This document shows positions 8,681-16,686 of a stretch of DNA of 64,000 nucleotides, one piece after another. Every line of letters starts with the position of its first letter. Position 1 is the first letter of the stretch. The stretch spans positions 3,923,501 through 3,987,500 of the forward strand of contig NZ_CP111085.1 in assembly GCF_026278345.1 (NCBI RefSeq). The letters run 5' to 3'. The position numbers and the translations under genes are program-made. The notes beneath the pieces were generated by a model that saw only the letters and a list, made by a program, of their open reading frames with translations, made no database searches and had not been told where the DNA came from. The DNA comes from Tellurirhabdus rosea. GTDB taxonomy: Bacteria > Bacteroidota > Bacteroidia > Cytophagales > Spirosomataceae.

Positions 8681-9806
8681 TTTCCCCCTTAAACACCTTG
8701 ACCATAAACACGCATTCCTGGAGGCGTTTGATCTGCTCTTTGCGGGAAAGGCGGGCGAGGGTGTTTTTGTTGTTAATGCGAATCGAGCTGCCTTTCAGCG
8801 AATCGGTCGGGATGGCGGCGATGGCACGAAGGAGGTAATCCGTTTTGATGGCAAACGTGGCGCCTTCGGTCAGGGTCTGTTTCCCGCTGACGATGCCGAT
8901 CACGTTGCCCCGTTCGTCCAGCAGCGGCCCGCCCGAGTTACCGGGGTTGACGCTGATGGCTACCTGATAAGCCGTGGTATCGCCCCGGTAGCCGGTTCGT
9001 GAGCTTAGGTAGCCTTCTCCGTAAACGACCTCATCGCGGGGGAAACCAAGTGTATAAACCCGTTCGCCCAGGTCGGAGGAAACCGCACTGAAAGCGTACG
9101 GCAGGGTATTGCGGCGGCGGAAGGTCGTGTCGTTGCCTACTTCCAGAATCGCCAGATCGTAGTTCTGGTCGGTGTAAACGACTTTCGCCTTGTAAATATC
9201 GCCTTTGACGCTCTGAACGTAAACCGAGTCGGCGTCGCGGACAATGTGCGTATTGGTCACCAAATACCCGTCCGGCGAGAGCAGAAAGCCCGTACCGGCT
9301 ACCTGTCCGGGGTTGAGCTGCAGGGCCCGCTGCCGGGCGCTGATGTCGTTGAGAATCGCGTTCTGCGACTGCCGGATGGCGTTCAGATCGCGGCGGAGCA
9401 TGCTGTACTGCTGGCTCTGCTGCTGGCTCGACTGGTAAGACTTGTAGAGCGACAGCGTGGCGAAGGTCGAAAACACGGCCACTGAGGCCGCCACGGCCAG
9501 CGTGGTGCGGTAGGTCTGCCAGAGCGCCCGGATGCCGGTGGGTTTCAGCGGCTCCACGGGAGTTTCCAGTTCAGCGCGAACGGCGTCCATGTCCATCGAC
9601 TGGTGAATCTGCTCCAGCTGCTGCCGGAAGGCATTCCGCCGGTCGACGAGCCGCATGGCGTCCGCCAGCTGCTGCTGTTCACGTACTTTCTGGGCCAGTA
9701 ACGGGTCGGCCTGGCAGGCGGCGTCAAAATGCCGCCGCTCGTCGGGTGTGAGTTCGTCACGCACCCACCGGTCGGCCCAGTCCCGAAATTGTCCTTCTGA
9801 TTCCAT
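8676..9806 (-). CDS. Membrane-tethered trypsin-like protease with anti-sigma-like N-terminus
   Basis: 376 residues from the ATG at 9806 (a GTG directly before it is also possible). Residues 1-95 are acidic and helical, like the cytoplasmic part of Bacteroidota anti-sigma factors (ELTPDERRHFDAACQADP). One membrane helix follows at about 100-120, then a coiled linker, then a periplasmic S1C/HtrA-like domain with the triad His187 (VTNTHIV), Asp217 (YDLAIL) and Ser291 (NPGNSGGPLL). No PDZ domain is present. The gene starts 3 nt after the stop of a sigma-factor gene, so the two are translationally coupled. The likely reading is a sensor protease that also holds the sigma factor, which is inference. 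Confidence 0.88.
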   Translation of the reverse strand: MESEGQFRDWADRWVRDELTPDERRHFDAACQADPLLAQKVREQQQLADAMRLVDRRNAFRQQLEQIHQSMDMDAVRAELETPVEPLKPTGIRALWQTYRTTLAVAASVAVFSTFATLSLYKSYQSSQQQSQQYSMLRRDLNAIRQSQNAILNDISARQRALQLNPGQVAGTGFLLSPDGYLVTNTHIVRDADSVYVQSVKGDIYKAKVVYTDQNYDLAILEVGNDTTFRRRNTLPYAFSAVSSDLGERVYTLGFPRDEVVYGEGYLSSRTGYRGDTTAYQVAISVNPGNSGGPLLDERGNVIGIVSGKQTLTEGATFAIKTDYLLRAIAAIPTDSLKGSSIRINNKNTLARLSRKEQIKRLQECVFMVKVFKGEK

Positions 9807-9809
9807 CAC

Positions 9810-10430
9810 TCAATCCTCTTTATACACTGAAAAGAAAAATCGCTTCAAGCGCATCAGGCATTTATATTTCTGATTTTTCGCGTTATCGGCATTGGTATAG
9901 CCAAACTTGTCGGTGATTTCCTGCATCGACAGGTGGCGTACGTAAAAATCTTCGAGCAGCGTCCGACAGGGCTCGCCCAGTTTTTCGAGCGATTCACTCA
10001 TCAGGTCAAACTGGCGGTCGCGGATTTCGTGCTCGCTCAAGTCAGCGTCAACCGAGACAAAGTCATCGGTATCTTTCAGAAAATAGCCGCCTCCCGGCTG
10101 GCCATTGCGATTACGGTGGGAGAGTTGCTTAAGCCAGAGGCGTCGGCAGACCGAATACAGGTACGTTTTCAGTTGCGCCGTGAGCACCAGCGTTCCGGCC
10201 GACAATTTCTCGTACACCACAACAAGCGCTTCCTGGTAGATGTCTTTGGCGTCGTCTTCCGTGCCGCTGTTGTTCAGTACCAGATGCAGCACCATCGGAA
10301 AATATCGCCTGTACAGCTGGGTTAATGCCTCTTCGGAACCATTCGCCAGACCGGTAATCAACTCATCATCGGTGAGTTCCGACCGGGCTGGGGTGGAGCC
10401 GCCGCGGGGCGAACCTTTGCTTTCATTCAT
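9810..10430 (-). CDS. ECF-like RNA polymerase sigma factor
   Basis: 206 residues. The region 2 signature is at about 65-90 (DIYQEALVVVYEKL), and a region 4 helix-turn-helix is at about 160-195 (LSMQEITDKFGYTNADNAKN). The length and the missing region 3 fit an extracytoplasmic-function sigma factor. It is co-transcribed with the membrane-tethered protease directly downstream, in the place where an anti-sigma gene normally lies. The divergent small lipoprotein gene at 10574 shares its upstream spacer and is a candidate target. Confidence 0.88.
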   Translation of the reverse strand: MNESKGSPRGGSTPARSELTDDELITGLANGSEEALTQLYRRYFPMVLHLVLNNSGTEDDAKDIYQEALVVVYEKLSAGTLVLTAQLKTYLYSVCRRLWLKQLSHRNRNGQPGGGYFLKDTDDFVSVDADLSEHEIRDRQFDLMSESLEKLGEPCRTLLEDFYVRHLSMQEITDKFGYTNADNAKNQKYKCLMRLKRFFFSVYKED

Positions 10431-10573
10431 CGTTACTCTCTGTTGCTTTATACCGCAGCGGCGAAAATGTAACCCAAAAAAAATATAAAAATTTTTTCCC
10501 GAAGAGCGGGTTACCTTTTCCGGCGGGGCGTATTAAGGACGGAAATTCACTAAAACTTTAAACATTTCCTACA

Positions 10574-10777
10574 ATGAAAGGTCTTGTAAAATCAGCTTTC
10601 TTTGCTCTGACGGTTGTTGCACTGGCTTCTTGCGGCGGTAACAAATCTGAATCTACGGAGTCTACGACGACTACGGATTCAACGGCTATGTCTTCTGACT
10701 CAGCTATGATGTCTACGGACACGACGATGGCTACGGATTCAGCTTCTGCTACGATGTCTGCTGACTCTGCACGCTAA
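10574..10777 (+). CDS. Small Ser/Thr/Asp-rich lipoprotein
   Basis: 67 residues: a short signal peptide with lipobox LASC (Cys near residue 20), then a tail made almost only of Ser, Thr, Asp, Ala and Met in repeated units such as MSSDSAMMSTDTTMATDSA. No fold is expected from the tail; it is an acidic tether in the periplasm or outer membrane. It starts with ACAATG and is followed by a strong terminator, so it is a one-gene unit. It is divergent from the sigma-factor operon. I cannot assign a function. Confidence 0.8.
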   Translation: MKGLVKSAFFALTVVALASCGGNKSESTESTTTTDSTAMSSDSAMMSTDTTMATDSASATMSADSAR

Positions 10778-10801
10778 TTCTTTCGATAAAACGAAATAAA
10801 G

Positions 10802-10834
10802 AAGCCCCATCGCACAACTGCGAGGGGCTTTTTT
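10802..10834. terminator. Bidirectional terminator
   Basis: The stem AAGCCCCATCGCA/TGCGAGGGGCTT has one bulge and is followed by T6 on the plus strand and a T-rich run on the minus strand. It closes the small lipoprotein gene and the convergent gene ending at 10859. Confidence 0.88.
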
Positions 10835-10858
10835 GTGGACTCTCTGCCGGATACCGCC

Positions 10859-12070
10859 TCAGTCGTCACCGCTGACATTCTGCTGGGCACCAATGACGGC
10901 AAGTTTTGCCGGTTTTCCGGGAACGGCGATGGCAGGCTGCCTGCTAAGGTCCGAACGCTTCAGAATGAGTAAGTTGCTGTTCTGCGGATCGGTCAGGTAA
11001 ACAAATTTCTTTGTGATGGTCATGTCCGGTTTTACCTTGGCCGCCGGGTCAATCGCCCCAATGATTTTTGCTTCACGCCGCGCCACGCCCGTGCGCCCGT
11101 CATGGACTTTCAACGTGCCGTCGTTGAGCAGGGCAAAAACCTCCCGCCCTTCCTTATCCACTTTGAACGTATGGAGCTGGTCGGTAACAACCACCGGCGT
11201 CAGACGGTTACCGGAAACATCAATACGGTAAACACCAAGTTTGGCGGTGTATCCATAGAAGGCGTCCGCTACGGCATCGTGGACAATCGTTCCGAACCAG
11301 TTTTTTTCAAATTCTGACGGATAGGGAATGAGCCGCTGGCTGCCGTTGCTCTGAACAACCAGAACCCCATCCGTAGTGCCAAAAAGGGCCGTCTCGCCGT
11401 TTCCTGCGTCACCGTGAATGCCGGTCACCGCCTGTGTGGCTTCATGCACGACAGTGCCGTTGCCGTCCACAATCCTAACTCCCTGCGGAAGAGAGCCGGT
11501 GATAGCCGGATTCTTTTTTGTTACCGCATACGTCCCGTTGCTGAAAGCAACCAGAGCCCCATGGTGCGGAATATCTACTTTGACGGTTTTGGGCTGAACG
11601 GCCGTCGCGTGCAGGTCGGTTTCCCGAAATAAAGTCATGGAGCCCTCTCCATCGTTGAAAATAGCAATATTGTCACCCATTGCGTAGACGTGCGTCGGTT
11701 TGAGCGCCGAGGAGGTCGCGGCTGCCCATTTGGGCGTACCTTTCACATCAGCATGGTCGCCATGATCGACGATCCCGCTGTCAAAAAACTGGACAAAGTC
11801 ATTGGCGTAGTTGACCAGAACCGCATAACGGCCGCTGGCTGTAGGGTAGACATTGCTGCCGCCGAATCGGGCCGTAAACTTTTCGGACGATTGTTTGGAC
11901 GGATTCACCAGCGTGATTTCACCGGATTCGGCATCCGTAATCAGCAGCCGGGTAAAAGCGGACTCGCCTTTGTTCGTCGGCTCTACTTCATCGACGTTGT
12001 TGCAGGCTGTCGATACAAAGACCAGACCAGCTACCACGCTGAGTCGCAAAAAGGAAGATAGGTGCTTCAT
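10859..12070 (-). CDS. AztD-like metal-binding beta-propeller lipoprotein
   Basis: 403 residues with a signal peptide and lipobox (STAC, Cys at about 23). The body looks like a beta-propeller with histidine clusters DHGDHAD (about 102), PHHGALV (about 171) and GIHGDAGNG (about 220). The same three clusters, in this order, mark the periplasmic zinc chaperone AztD of zinc ABC systems in Paracoccus and Actinobacteria, so zinc binding is likely. No ABC transporter gene lies next to it. Two perfect palindromes upstream look like binding sites of a Fur/Zur-type repressor, which would fit induction under zinc shortage. That link is inference. Confidence 0.72.
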   Translation of the reverse strand: MKHLSSFLRLSVVAGLVFVSTACNNVDEVEPTNKGESAFTRLLITDAESGEITLVNPSKQSSEKFTARFGGSNVYPTASGRYAVLVNYANDFVQFFDSGIVDHGDHADVKGTPKWAAATSSALKPTHVYAMGDNIAIFNDGEGSMTLFRETDLHATAVQPKTVKVDIPHHGALVAFSNGTYAVTKKNPAITGSLPQGVRIVDGNGTVVHEATQAVTGIHGDAGNGETALFGTTDGVLVVQSNGSQRLIPYPSEFEKNWFGTIVHDAVADAFYGYTAKLGVYRIDVSGNRLTPVVVTDQLHTFKVDKEGREVFALLNDGTLKVHDGRTGVARREAKIIGAIDPAAKVKPDMTITKKFVYLTDPQNSNLLILKRSDLSRQPAIAVPGKPAKLAVIGAQQNVSGDD

Positions 12071-12091
12071 AAAGGAGATAGAAGTTATAAA

Positions 12092-12106
12092 TGCAACTGT
12101 GTTGCA
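12092..12106. promoter_or_regulatory. Palindrome TGCAAC-N3-GTTGCA, putative Zur/Fur-type operator 1
   Basis: A perfect 6+6 palindrome with a 3-nt spacer (TGCAACTGTGTTGCA). It lies 22 nt before the ATG of the AztD-like gene, where a repressor would block transcription. The 15-bp size fits Fur-family sites. Confidence 0.65.
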
Positions 12107-12126
12107 AATATGGTTAAATATTTAAT

Positions 12127-12141
12127 TGCAACAAGGTTGCA
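12127..12141. promoter_or_regulatory. Palindrome TGCAAC-N3-GTTGCA, putative Zur/Fur-type operator 2
   Basis: A second perfect copy of the same pattern (TGCAACAAGGTTGCA), centred 35 bp from the first and separated from it by AT-rich DNA that could hold the promoter. Two sites with the same arms and different spacers argue for selection on the arms. Confidence 0.65.
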
Positions 12142-12154
12142 TTTCAAGGTTATC

Positions 12155-12187
12155 AAAAAAAAAGCCCCTTGCACTAAGGGGCTTTTT
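12155..12187. terminator. Terminator after the peptidase-like gene
   Basis: The stem AAGCCCCTT-GCACT-AAGGGGCTT has A9 on the left and T5 on the right. On the minus strand the run of T follows the stem directly. It lies just past the stop of the gene at 12202-13800 and insulates it from the AztD-like gene. Confidence 0.9.
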
Positions 12188-12201
12188 GGGGACTGCTGAA
12201 C

Positions 12202-13800
12202 TTAAACCGTGTACCGGAAGTAGGACCATTCGCTCCATGGGAAGTTGCGCCCGCCCACCTGCGCCCGCACCCGGAAACGCCCGCGCTGTGCCCCGACAAA
12301 AGGCTGGCTGAACGAGGTGCCCGTAATGCCCGAGCGGACCAGAAAGGCGCTGCCCGCCTCGGCGGCCCATTTGCCGCTGGCTACCGCCCCGAACGCGTCA
12401 ATCTCCAGCGTATAAGTAGCTCCGGGAATGTTGACCGGCGTCCAGCTGTAGGTGGTGTTGCGTGGGAAGTGGTTGAAAACGGTTTCGGGCGCCGGGGTCT
12501 GGAGTTGCGGCACCACCCCGGACCACCAGTTGAGCGTCGGGTCGCCCAGAATAACCATGCCGTAGAACCAGCGCCGCTCGTCGAGGTTGTGGTCGGGACC
12601 GATGGATTTCCACCAGTCTACAAAAGCATCCCCTACGTTTTTACCCGCGCCCATCGGGTTATAAAAGTTTTCGAAATACAGCATGGAGCCCGTTTTGGTG
12701 CTGCCGACCGCCACCAGACCGTTGCTGTTTCCGCCGCCCGCCTTGTCGAAAATGTACCAGCCGGCCATGTATTCGGCGTCGGTGTACCGGGCGTTGCTGC
12801 AGGCAAAAAGGTTGTAAAAATACCCTTTGGGCGGCTTTTCGTCCCGCAGGAACGTGTTGGGAACCCAGTCGCTGCCGTCGGGCTTTTTGAACGAATGACC
12901 GAACGGGTTCGAGTGGGCACCGATCTGCACCCAGCCGCGAATGTCCTGTACCTCCGATTTATAGCGGGGCCCGGTCGTGCTGGCCGGTGCCGTGATGACC
13001 TCAATATTGGCCGCCGGAATGGTGCCGTCGAGGCCGCAGTCGCCAAACCCTTCCCAGTCGTCGTCGATCAGCGTCAGCGCCGAGCGCGAATGACCCAACT
13101 GGCCGACCCGGAAGCGGTGGTTACGGTCGAAATAATCAATGAGCAGCCCCACGTCGTTGCCCCCGGCGGTCGGCGTCCAGAGGCGGCCAATCCAGATTTC
13201 GGGCGCTACATTGCCCGTATGCTGGCTGTATTTGCCGTCGGCGTCGGTATCCGACCAGGTGCCCGTCAGATCCATGTAGAACAGGTCGCAGGGAAATTCG
13301 GCGTGGGCGCCGTAAAAGTCGTCGTCCATCTCGAACCAGGGAACGGCCACGCTGCCCACCAGCAGGGCTCCTTTCAGGCCGTCGTAACTTTTCAGAAAAT
13401 TCCGCAGGTGCAAGGGGCGGCCGCCTTTGATGGTATACACGTCGGCGAAGTAACCGTCGTAGGCCAGATCCACCACATAACGGTTCAGTCTTTCCTTGAG
13501 CGCGTTGTAAAGATCAAAATGAACGGCCACAACCATTTTTCCCTTTGGAAAATGAGCGGCCGAGTAATTCTGGTAATAGCGAATATCAGGCGGAAAAAGC
13601 GGATGGGGCTGGCCCACAATTTCCATATAATTAAACCATTCGACGGGGAAACGCTTCCGGAAGGCGTCTACATCAACCAGCCTGATTTTGTCCTGGTCGA
13701 TGAATTCGAGGTTGCGTACTTTGTCGTACCGGATTTTGAAGCGGTTGGCATTCTGAATCTTCTGAACATTGAGGGAGGAGAACGGATTTTGCTTGCCCAT
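12202..13800 (-). CDS. Gingipain-like (C25, clan CD) peptidase homologue without signal peptide
   Basis: 532 residues. The central part resembles the caspase-like domain of gingipains: strand VGSVAVPWFE followed by the acidic DDDFYG, the PEIWIGRL segment, a candidate catalytic His at residue 296 (GAHSNPFGH) and Cys at residue 334 (NLFACSNAR). The C-terminal 110 residues are beta-rich, like an Fn3/Ig domain (YSWTPVNIPGATYTLEID). Unlike secreted gingipains, it has no signal peptide: the N-terminus is MGKQNPFSSLNVQKIQ. It also lacks a recognisable type IX sorting domain, so an intracellular place is possible, or the true start is further upstream. The family call rests on motifs only. Confidence 0.6.
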   Translation of the reverse strand: MGKQNPFSSLNVQKIQNANRFKIRYDKVRNLEFIDQDKIRLVDVDAFRKRFPVEWFNYMEIVGQPHPLFPPDIRYYQNYSAAHFPKGKMVVAVHFDLYNALKERLNRYVVDLAYDGYFADVYTIKGGRPLHLRNFLKSYDGLKGALLVGSVAVPWFEMDDDFYGAHAEFPCDLFYMDLTGTWSDTDADGKYSQHTGNVAPEIWIGRLWTPTAGGNDVGLLIDYFDRNHRFRVGQLGHSRSALTLIDDDWEGFGDCGLDGTIPAANIEVITAPASTTGPRYKSEVQDIRGWVQIGAHSNPFGHSFKKPDGSDWVPNTFLRDEKPPKGYFYNLFACSNARYTDAEYMAGWYIFDKAGGGNSNGLVAVGSTKTGSMLYFENFYNPMGAGKNVGDAFVDWWKSIGPDHNLDERRWFYGMVILGDPTLNWWSGVVPQLQTPAPETVFNHFPRNTTYSWTPVNIPGATYTLEIDAFGAVASGKWAAEAGSAFLVRSGITGTSFSQPFVGAQRGRFRVRAQVGGRNFPWSEWSYFRYTV

Positions 13801-13969
13801 GATGGTCGCCTGTGTTAAGGGTAAATGGAAGTGGTTTTTCGGGTCACAACCGATGGGGCAAAACTACCGGACCCGCCGGACTTGAACTAGAGTAAAACTG
13901 CTGAAAATCAGCGGGAAGTAATTGTACGCGACCAGCGCGTAGATTCATAGTGTGATGAGCCGTTCGGTC

Positions 13970-14049
13970 GAGTGAGCGATTGAGTGATTGGCGGAATAAG
14001 TGATTGCGTAAAAACCAGCGGAGCTAATCACTCAATCACTCATTCACTC
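13970..14049. repeat. Word-repeat hairpin downstream of the serine hydrolase
   Basis: The arms 13970-13989 and 14026-14049 pair through GATTGAGTGATT and flanking GAGTGA units; the right arm has four more bases. The word is TGAGTGAT, with TGA stops. It begins 7 nt past the stop of the gene at 14056-15345 and probably works as its terminator. The remaining spacer up to the peptidase-like gene (13801-13969) shows nothing else. Confidence 0.75.
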
Positions 14050-14055
14050 AACCAT

Positions 14056-15345
14056 TCAGTTAAGCGCCTGATAAACCGCCATGCGGAACTTACGAACGAA
14101 TTCGGTGTAGTGGGCGTAGGGCTGGACGTTCGTGAAGACGAGCATTATCAAATTTTCTTTCGGGTCGATGGTGTATTCCGAACAGTACATACCGCCCCAG
14201 GTGTAGGAGCCCGGCGTGGCCTGATCGCCGTAGTGCGACCGTTCGGTAATCAGCTCGAAGCCCAGCCCGAACTTGTCCCGCCGCTCCCAGACCTCCGCCT
14301 CGCCGATCTGGTTGGCCGTCATCATCGCGATGGTTTTTCGGCCCAGAACCCGGCGCCCGTTGAAAGTCCCGCCGTTGAGCATCATCTGGCAGAATTTCGC
14401 GTAATCTTCCACCGTGCTGACCAGTCCCGCCCCGCCGGAGAAGTACGTCTTTGCCCCGGCAACCGGGTAAGTCCGGTAGTCGTCGTTGGTGTGGCGGGTG
14501 AGGGGTTTGTCCGTGCTGCCTTTCGAGTACAGTTCGACCAGCCGGGCGGCTTTGTTGTCCGGCAAATAAAAATGGGTGTCGTTCATGCCGAGCGGTTCCA
14601 GCACGCGCTCGCGCAGGGCCACATCCAGCGGTTTGCCGGACAGAATTTCGACGAGGCGACCGATGATGTCCGTGTTCAGGCCGTAGGTAAAGACTTCGCC
14701 GGGGTCGTTCGTGAGCGGGCGGGCGGCGAGGCGGTTGACGACGTCCTCCAGCTTATCCGGTTTCAGCGAGTTGAAGAAGGGAACGCTGAATTCGGGGCGG
14801 GTTTGCAGCGGGTGTTCGTAGGGAATGCCCGCGTTATGGGCCAGCAGGTGCCGGATGGTGATTTCGCGTTTGGCCGGGCGGGTTTCGTAGGTTCCCTTTT
14901 CCTTGTCCACGCTCACCAGCACTTTCGGAGCCTTGAAGGCCGGGATGTATTTGGAAATTGGTTCTTCGAGGACAAATTTCTGTTCTTCAAACAGCGTCAT
15001 CAGCGCCGTCGTGACGAGGGCTTTGGACTGCGAGGCAATTCGGTAAATATCGTCGCGTTTGAGCGGCGTTTTCTTCTCCAGGTTGCTGAATCCGAACGCT
15101 TTGTAGTGCACAATCTGGCCGTTGCGCGCCACAAACGTCACGGCGTTGGGTGCAATGCCCCCGTCGACAAAGCCCTGCATCAGTTCATCGAGGCGTTTGA
15201 GCCGGTCGGGCGCAAACCCCGCGGCGGCGGGCGAAGCGGCGGTCTTGAAAGCCTGCGGAGCAGCCATGACGGGCAGTTCGGGCTGGGCGAAGGCAAGGGC
15301 CGGGGCAAACAGGGCGACGGCCAGCTGTTTTACAGGAAATCGCAT
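14056..15345 (-). CDS. Class C beta-lactamase-like serine hydrolase
   Basis: 429 residues with a signal peptide ending LAFAQ. The catalytic motif SxxK is SQSK at 105-108 (YRIASQSKALVTT), and the second motif YxN is YGLN at about 217. The third motif is replaced by a glycine-rich TWGGMY segment near 390, as in many esterase-type members. The HNAGIPYE stretch is also typical. Members hydrolyse esters, D-amino-acid peptides or beta-lactams; periplasmic esterase or peptidase activity is more likely than resistance. It stands alone between a remnant gene and a hairpin. Confidence 0.88.
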   Translation of the reverse strand: MRFPVKQLAVALFAPALAFAQPELPVMAAPQAFKTAASPAAAGFAPDRLKRLDELMQGFVDGGIAPNAVTFVARNGQIVHYKAFGFSNLEKKTPLKRDDIYRIASQSKALVTTALMTLFEEQKFVLEEPISKYIPAFKAPKVLVSVDKEKGTYETRPAKREITIRHLLAHNAGIPYEHPLQTRPEFSVPFFNSLKPDKLEDVVNRLAARPLTNDPGEVFTYGLNTDIIGRLVEILSGKPLDVALRERVLEPLGMNDTHFYLPDNKAARLVELYSKGSTDKPLTRHTNDDYRTYPVAGAKTYFSGGAGLVSTVEDYAKFCQMMLNGGTFNGRRVLGRKTIAMMTANQIGEAEVWERRDKFGLGFELITERSHYGDQATPGSYTWGGMYCSEYTIDPKENLIMLVFTNVQPYAHYTEFVRKFRMAVYQALN

Positions 15346-15407
15346 AAGGGCTTAGGGAATTACTATTGGCAGATTAAAAGATCGCGCGGACAGTCCTTGC
15401 GGTGTTT

Positions 15408-15566
15408 TCAAAACTCAATACTCACCTCCAGGTCGGGTAGCACAGCATCTCCGGTCAGCACCACCGACGAGCCGGACCGGATTTCGATGGAGCCATCCTC
15501 CCGATAAATGTACGCCTGCTTTTCCAGACGGTCGATTAGCCAGGCCGACAGCCGTTTGTCAATCGC
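15408..15566 (-). pseudogene. C-terminal remnant of a Uma2-family (DUF820) endonuclease gene
   Basis: 52 codons end in a TGA stop but have no start: a TAA stands directly before the first codon. The peptide contains SAWLIDRLEKQAYIYREDGS and ends VLPDLEVSIEF, which matches the C-terminal strands of Uma2 proteins (a WLIDP..., YR.DG..., VLPGF pattern). The PD-(D/E)XK core is gone. The cut lies exactly at the word repeat at 15571-15604, so a deletion or repeat-linked rearrangement removed the front of the gene. Confidence 0.6.
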
Positions 15567-15570
15567 TTAG

Positions 15571-15604
15571 CCACTCAATCACTCAATCACTAATTCGCTC
15601 AATC
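15571..15604. repeat. Single arm of word repeat (ACTCAATC units)
   Basis: Units of ACTCAATC and close variants in tandem, the same word as in the hairpin at 13970-14049, but without a partner arm nearby. It separates the end of pyrB from the Uma2 remnant. Confidence 0.65.
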
Positions 15605-15618
15605 TCTCCCGGGCCGGA

Positions 15619-16539
15619 TTACGCCTGCGCCAGCTGGTACAGCACCGCCATTCGCACCGCTACGCCGTTTTCGACCTGGTCGAGGATGATGCTGTGGTGC
15701 GAATCGGCGGCGTCGGAACTGAGCTCGACGCCCCGGTTGATGGGGCCGGGGTGCATCAGGACGATGGGCCGGTCGAGGTCGTCCAGCATTTTTTTCGTGA
15801 TGCCGAAATAAAGCGAATACTCCCGCAGCGACGGAAAATACTTGATCTGCATCCGCTCCAGCTGAATCCGGAGGACGTTGGCCACGTCGCACCAGGCGAG
15901 GGCCTCGCGTACGTTGTGGCTGACTTTGACGCCCAGCGCGTTGATGTAGGCCGGAATAAGCGTGGTTGGGCCGCAGACCATCACGTCGGCGCCCAGTTTT
16001 TGCAGACAGAAAATATTGGAAAGGGCCACCCGCGAGTGCAGAATATCGCCGATGATCGCCACGCGCTTGCCCGCCACGTCGCCGAGCTTCTGCTGAATTG
16101 AAAACGAGTCGAGCAGGGCCTGCGTGGGGTGCTCGTGGGTGCCGTCGCCGGCGTTGACGACCGCCGCCGGGATGCGGCTCGACAGGTAGTGCGGCGCGCC
16201 GGGACTGCTGTGGCGCATCACGATCATATCGACCTTCATCGCTAGGATGTTGTTGACGGTGTCCAGCAGCGTTTCGCCTTTTTTTACCGAAGAGCCCGAC
16301 GCCGAGAAGTTGACGACATCCGCCGAGAGCCGTTTTTCCGCCAGTTCGAACGACAGCCGCGTACGGGTCGAGTTTTCGAAAAAGACGTTGGCAATGGTAA
16401 TGTCGCGGAGCGAAGGGACTTTTTTGATGGGTCGGTTGATGACTTCCTTAAACTGCCCGGCCGTTTCCAGAATGAGTTGGATGTCGTTTTCGGTCAGGTT
16501 TTTAATGCCCAGCAGGTGACGAACGCTGAGTTGCTGCAT
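15619..16539 (-). CDS. pyrB: Aspartate carbamoyltransferase catalytic subunit
   Basis: 306 residues from the ATG at 16539, the normal length; an upstream in-frame start would add 40 residues across the promoter element. The enzyme joins carbamoyl phosphate and aspartate in pyrimidine synthesis. The carbamoyl phosphate loop is FFENSTRTRLSFE at about 53-65, the HPTQALLD motif is near 135-142, and the aspartate-side loop HPGPINRGVE is near 270. No pyrI regulatory subunit lies beside it, so it is probably the unregulated trimeric type. It stands alone, with a promoter element 25 nt before the start. Confidence 0.96.
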   Translation of the reverse strand: MQQLSVRHLLGIKNLTENDIQLILETAGQFKEVINRPIKKVPSLRDITIANVFFENSTRTRLSFELAEKRLSADVVNFSASGSSVKKGETLLDTVNNILAMKVDMIVMRHSSPGAPHYLSSRIPAAVVNAGDGTHEHPTQALLDSFSIQQKLGDVAGKRVAIIGDILHSRVALSNIFCLQKLGADVMVCGPTTLIPAYINALGVKVSHNVREALAWCDVANVLRIQLERMQIKYFPSLREYSLYFGITKKMLDDLDRPIVLMHPGPINRGVELSSDAADSHHSIILDQVENGVAVRMAVLYQLAQA

Positions 16540-16564
16540 GATGGATTGCGGAGGAAAAGTTTGG

Positions 16565-16572
16565 CAAAGATA
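16565..16572 (-). promoter_or_regulatory. pyrB promoter, -7 element TATCTTTG
   Basis: A perfect TAnnTTTG element on the minus strand, 25 nt before the pyrB ATG. No TTG is visible at the usual 19-nt spacing, so the -33 part is weak or absent. Confidence 0.6.
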
Positions 16573-16636
16573 GCGTTTTTTGGAAACGAGGAATGGGTAT
16601 CTCGCCGTTGTCAACCGAAATCCGTTCAACCGAGAC

Positions 16637-16680
16637 AAAAAACTCCTTACTGGCGGCACGACCGCCGGGTCGTGCCGCCA
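16637..16680 (-). terminator. Terminator after the first GH13 gene
   Basis: A perfect 12-bp stem, TGGCGGCACGAC/GTCGTGCCGCCA (16651-16680), followed on the minus strand by a T6 run about 9 nt further. It ends the glycan-utilisation operon ahead of pyrB. Confidence 0.8.
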
Positions 16681-16686
16681 GCAGGC

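Noticed and set aside
13970-14049. Possible CRISPR array or direct-repeat cluster
   Set aside because: The repeats are 7-8 nt words in inverted arms without regular spacers, and no cas gene is present.
14056-15345. Antibiotic-resistance beta-lactamase
   Set aside because: The motifs show the serine hydrolase family, but the third motif is not KTG-like and the context is not that of a resistance gene. The same caution applies to 42818-44116.
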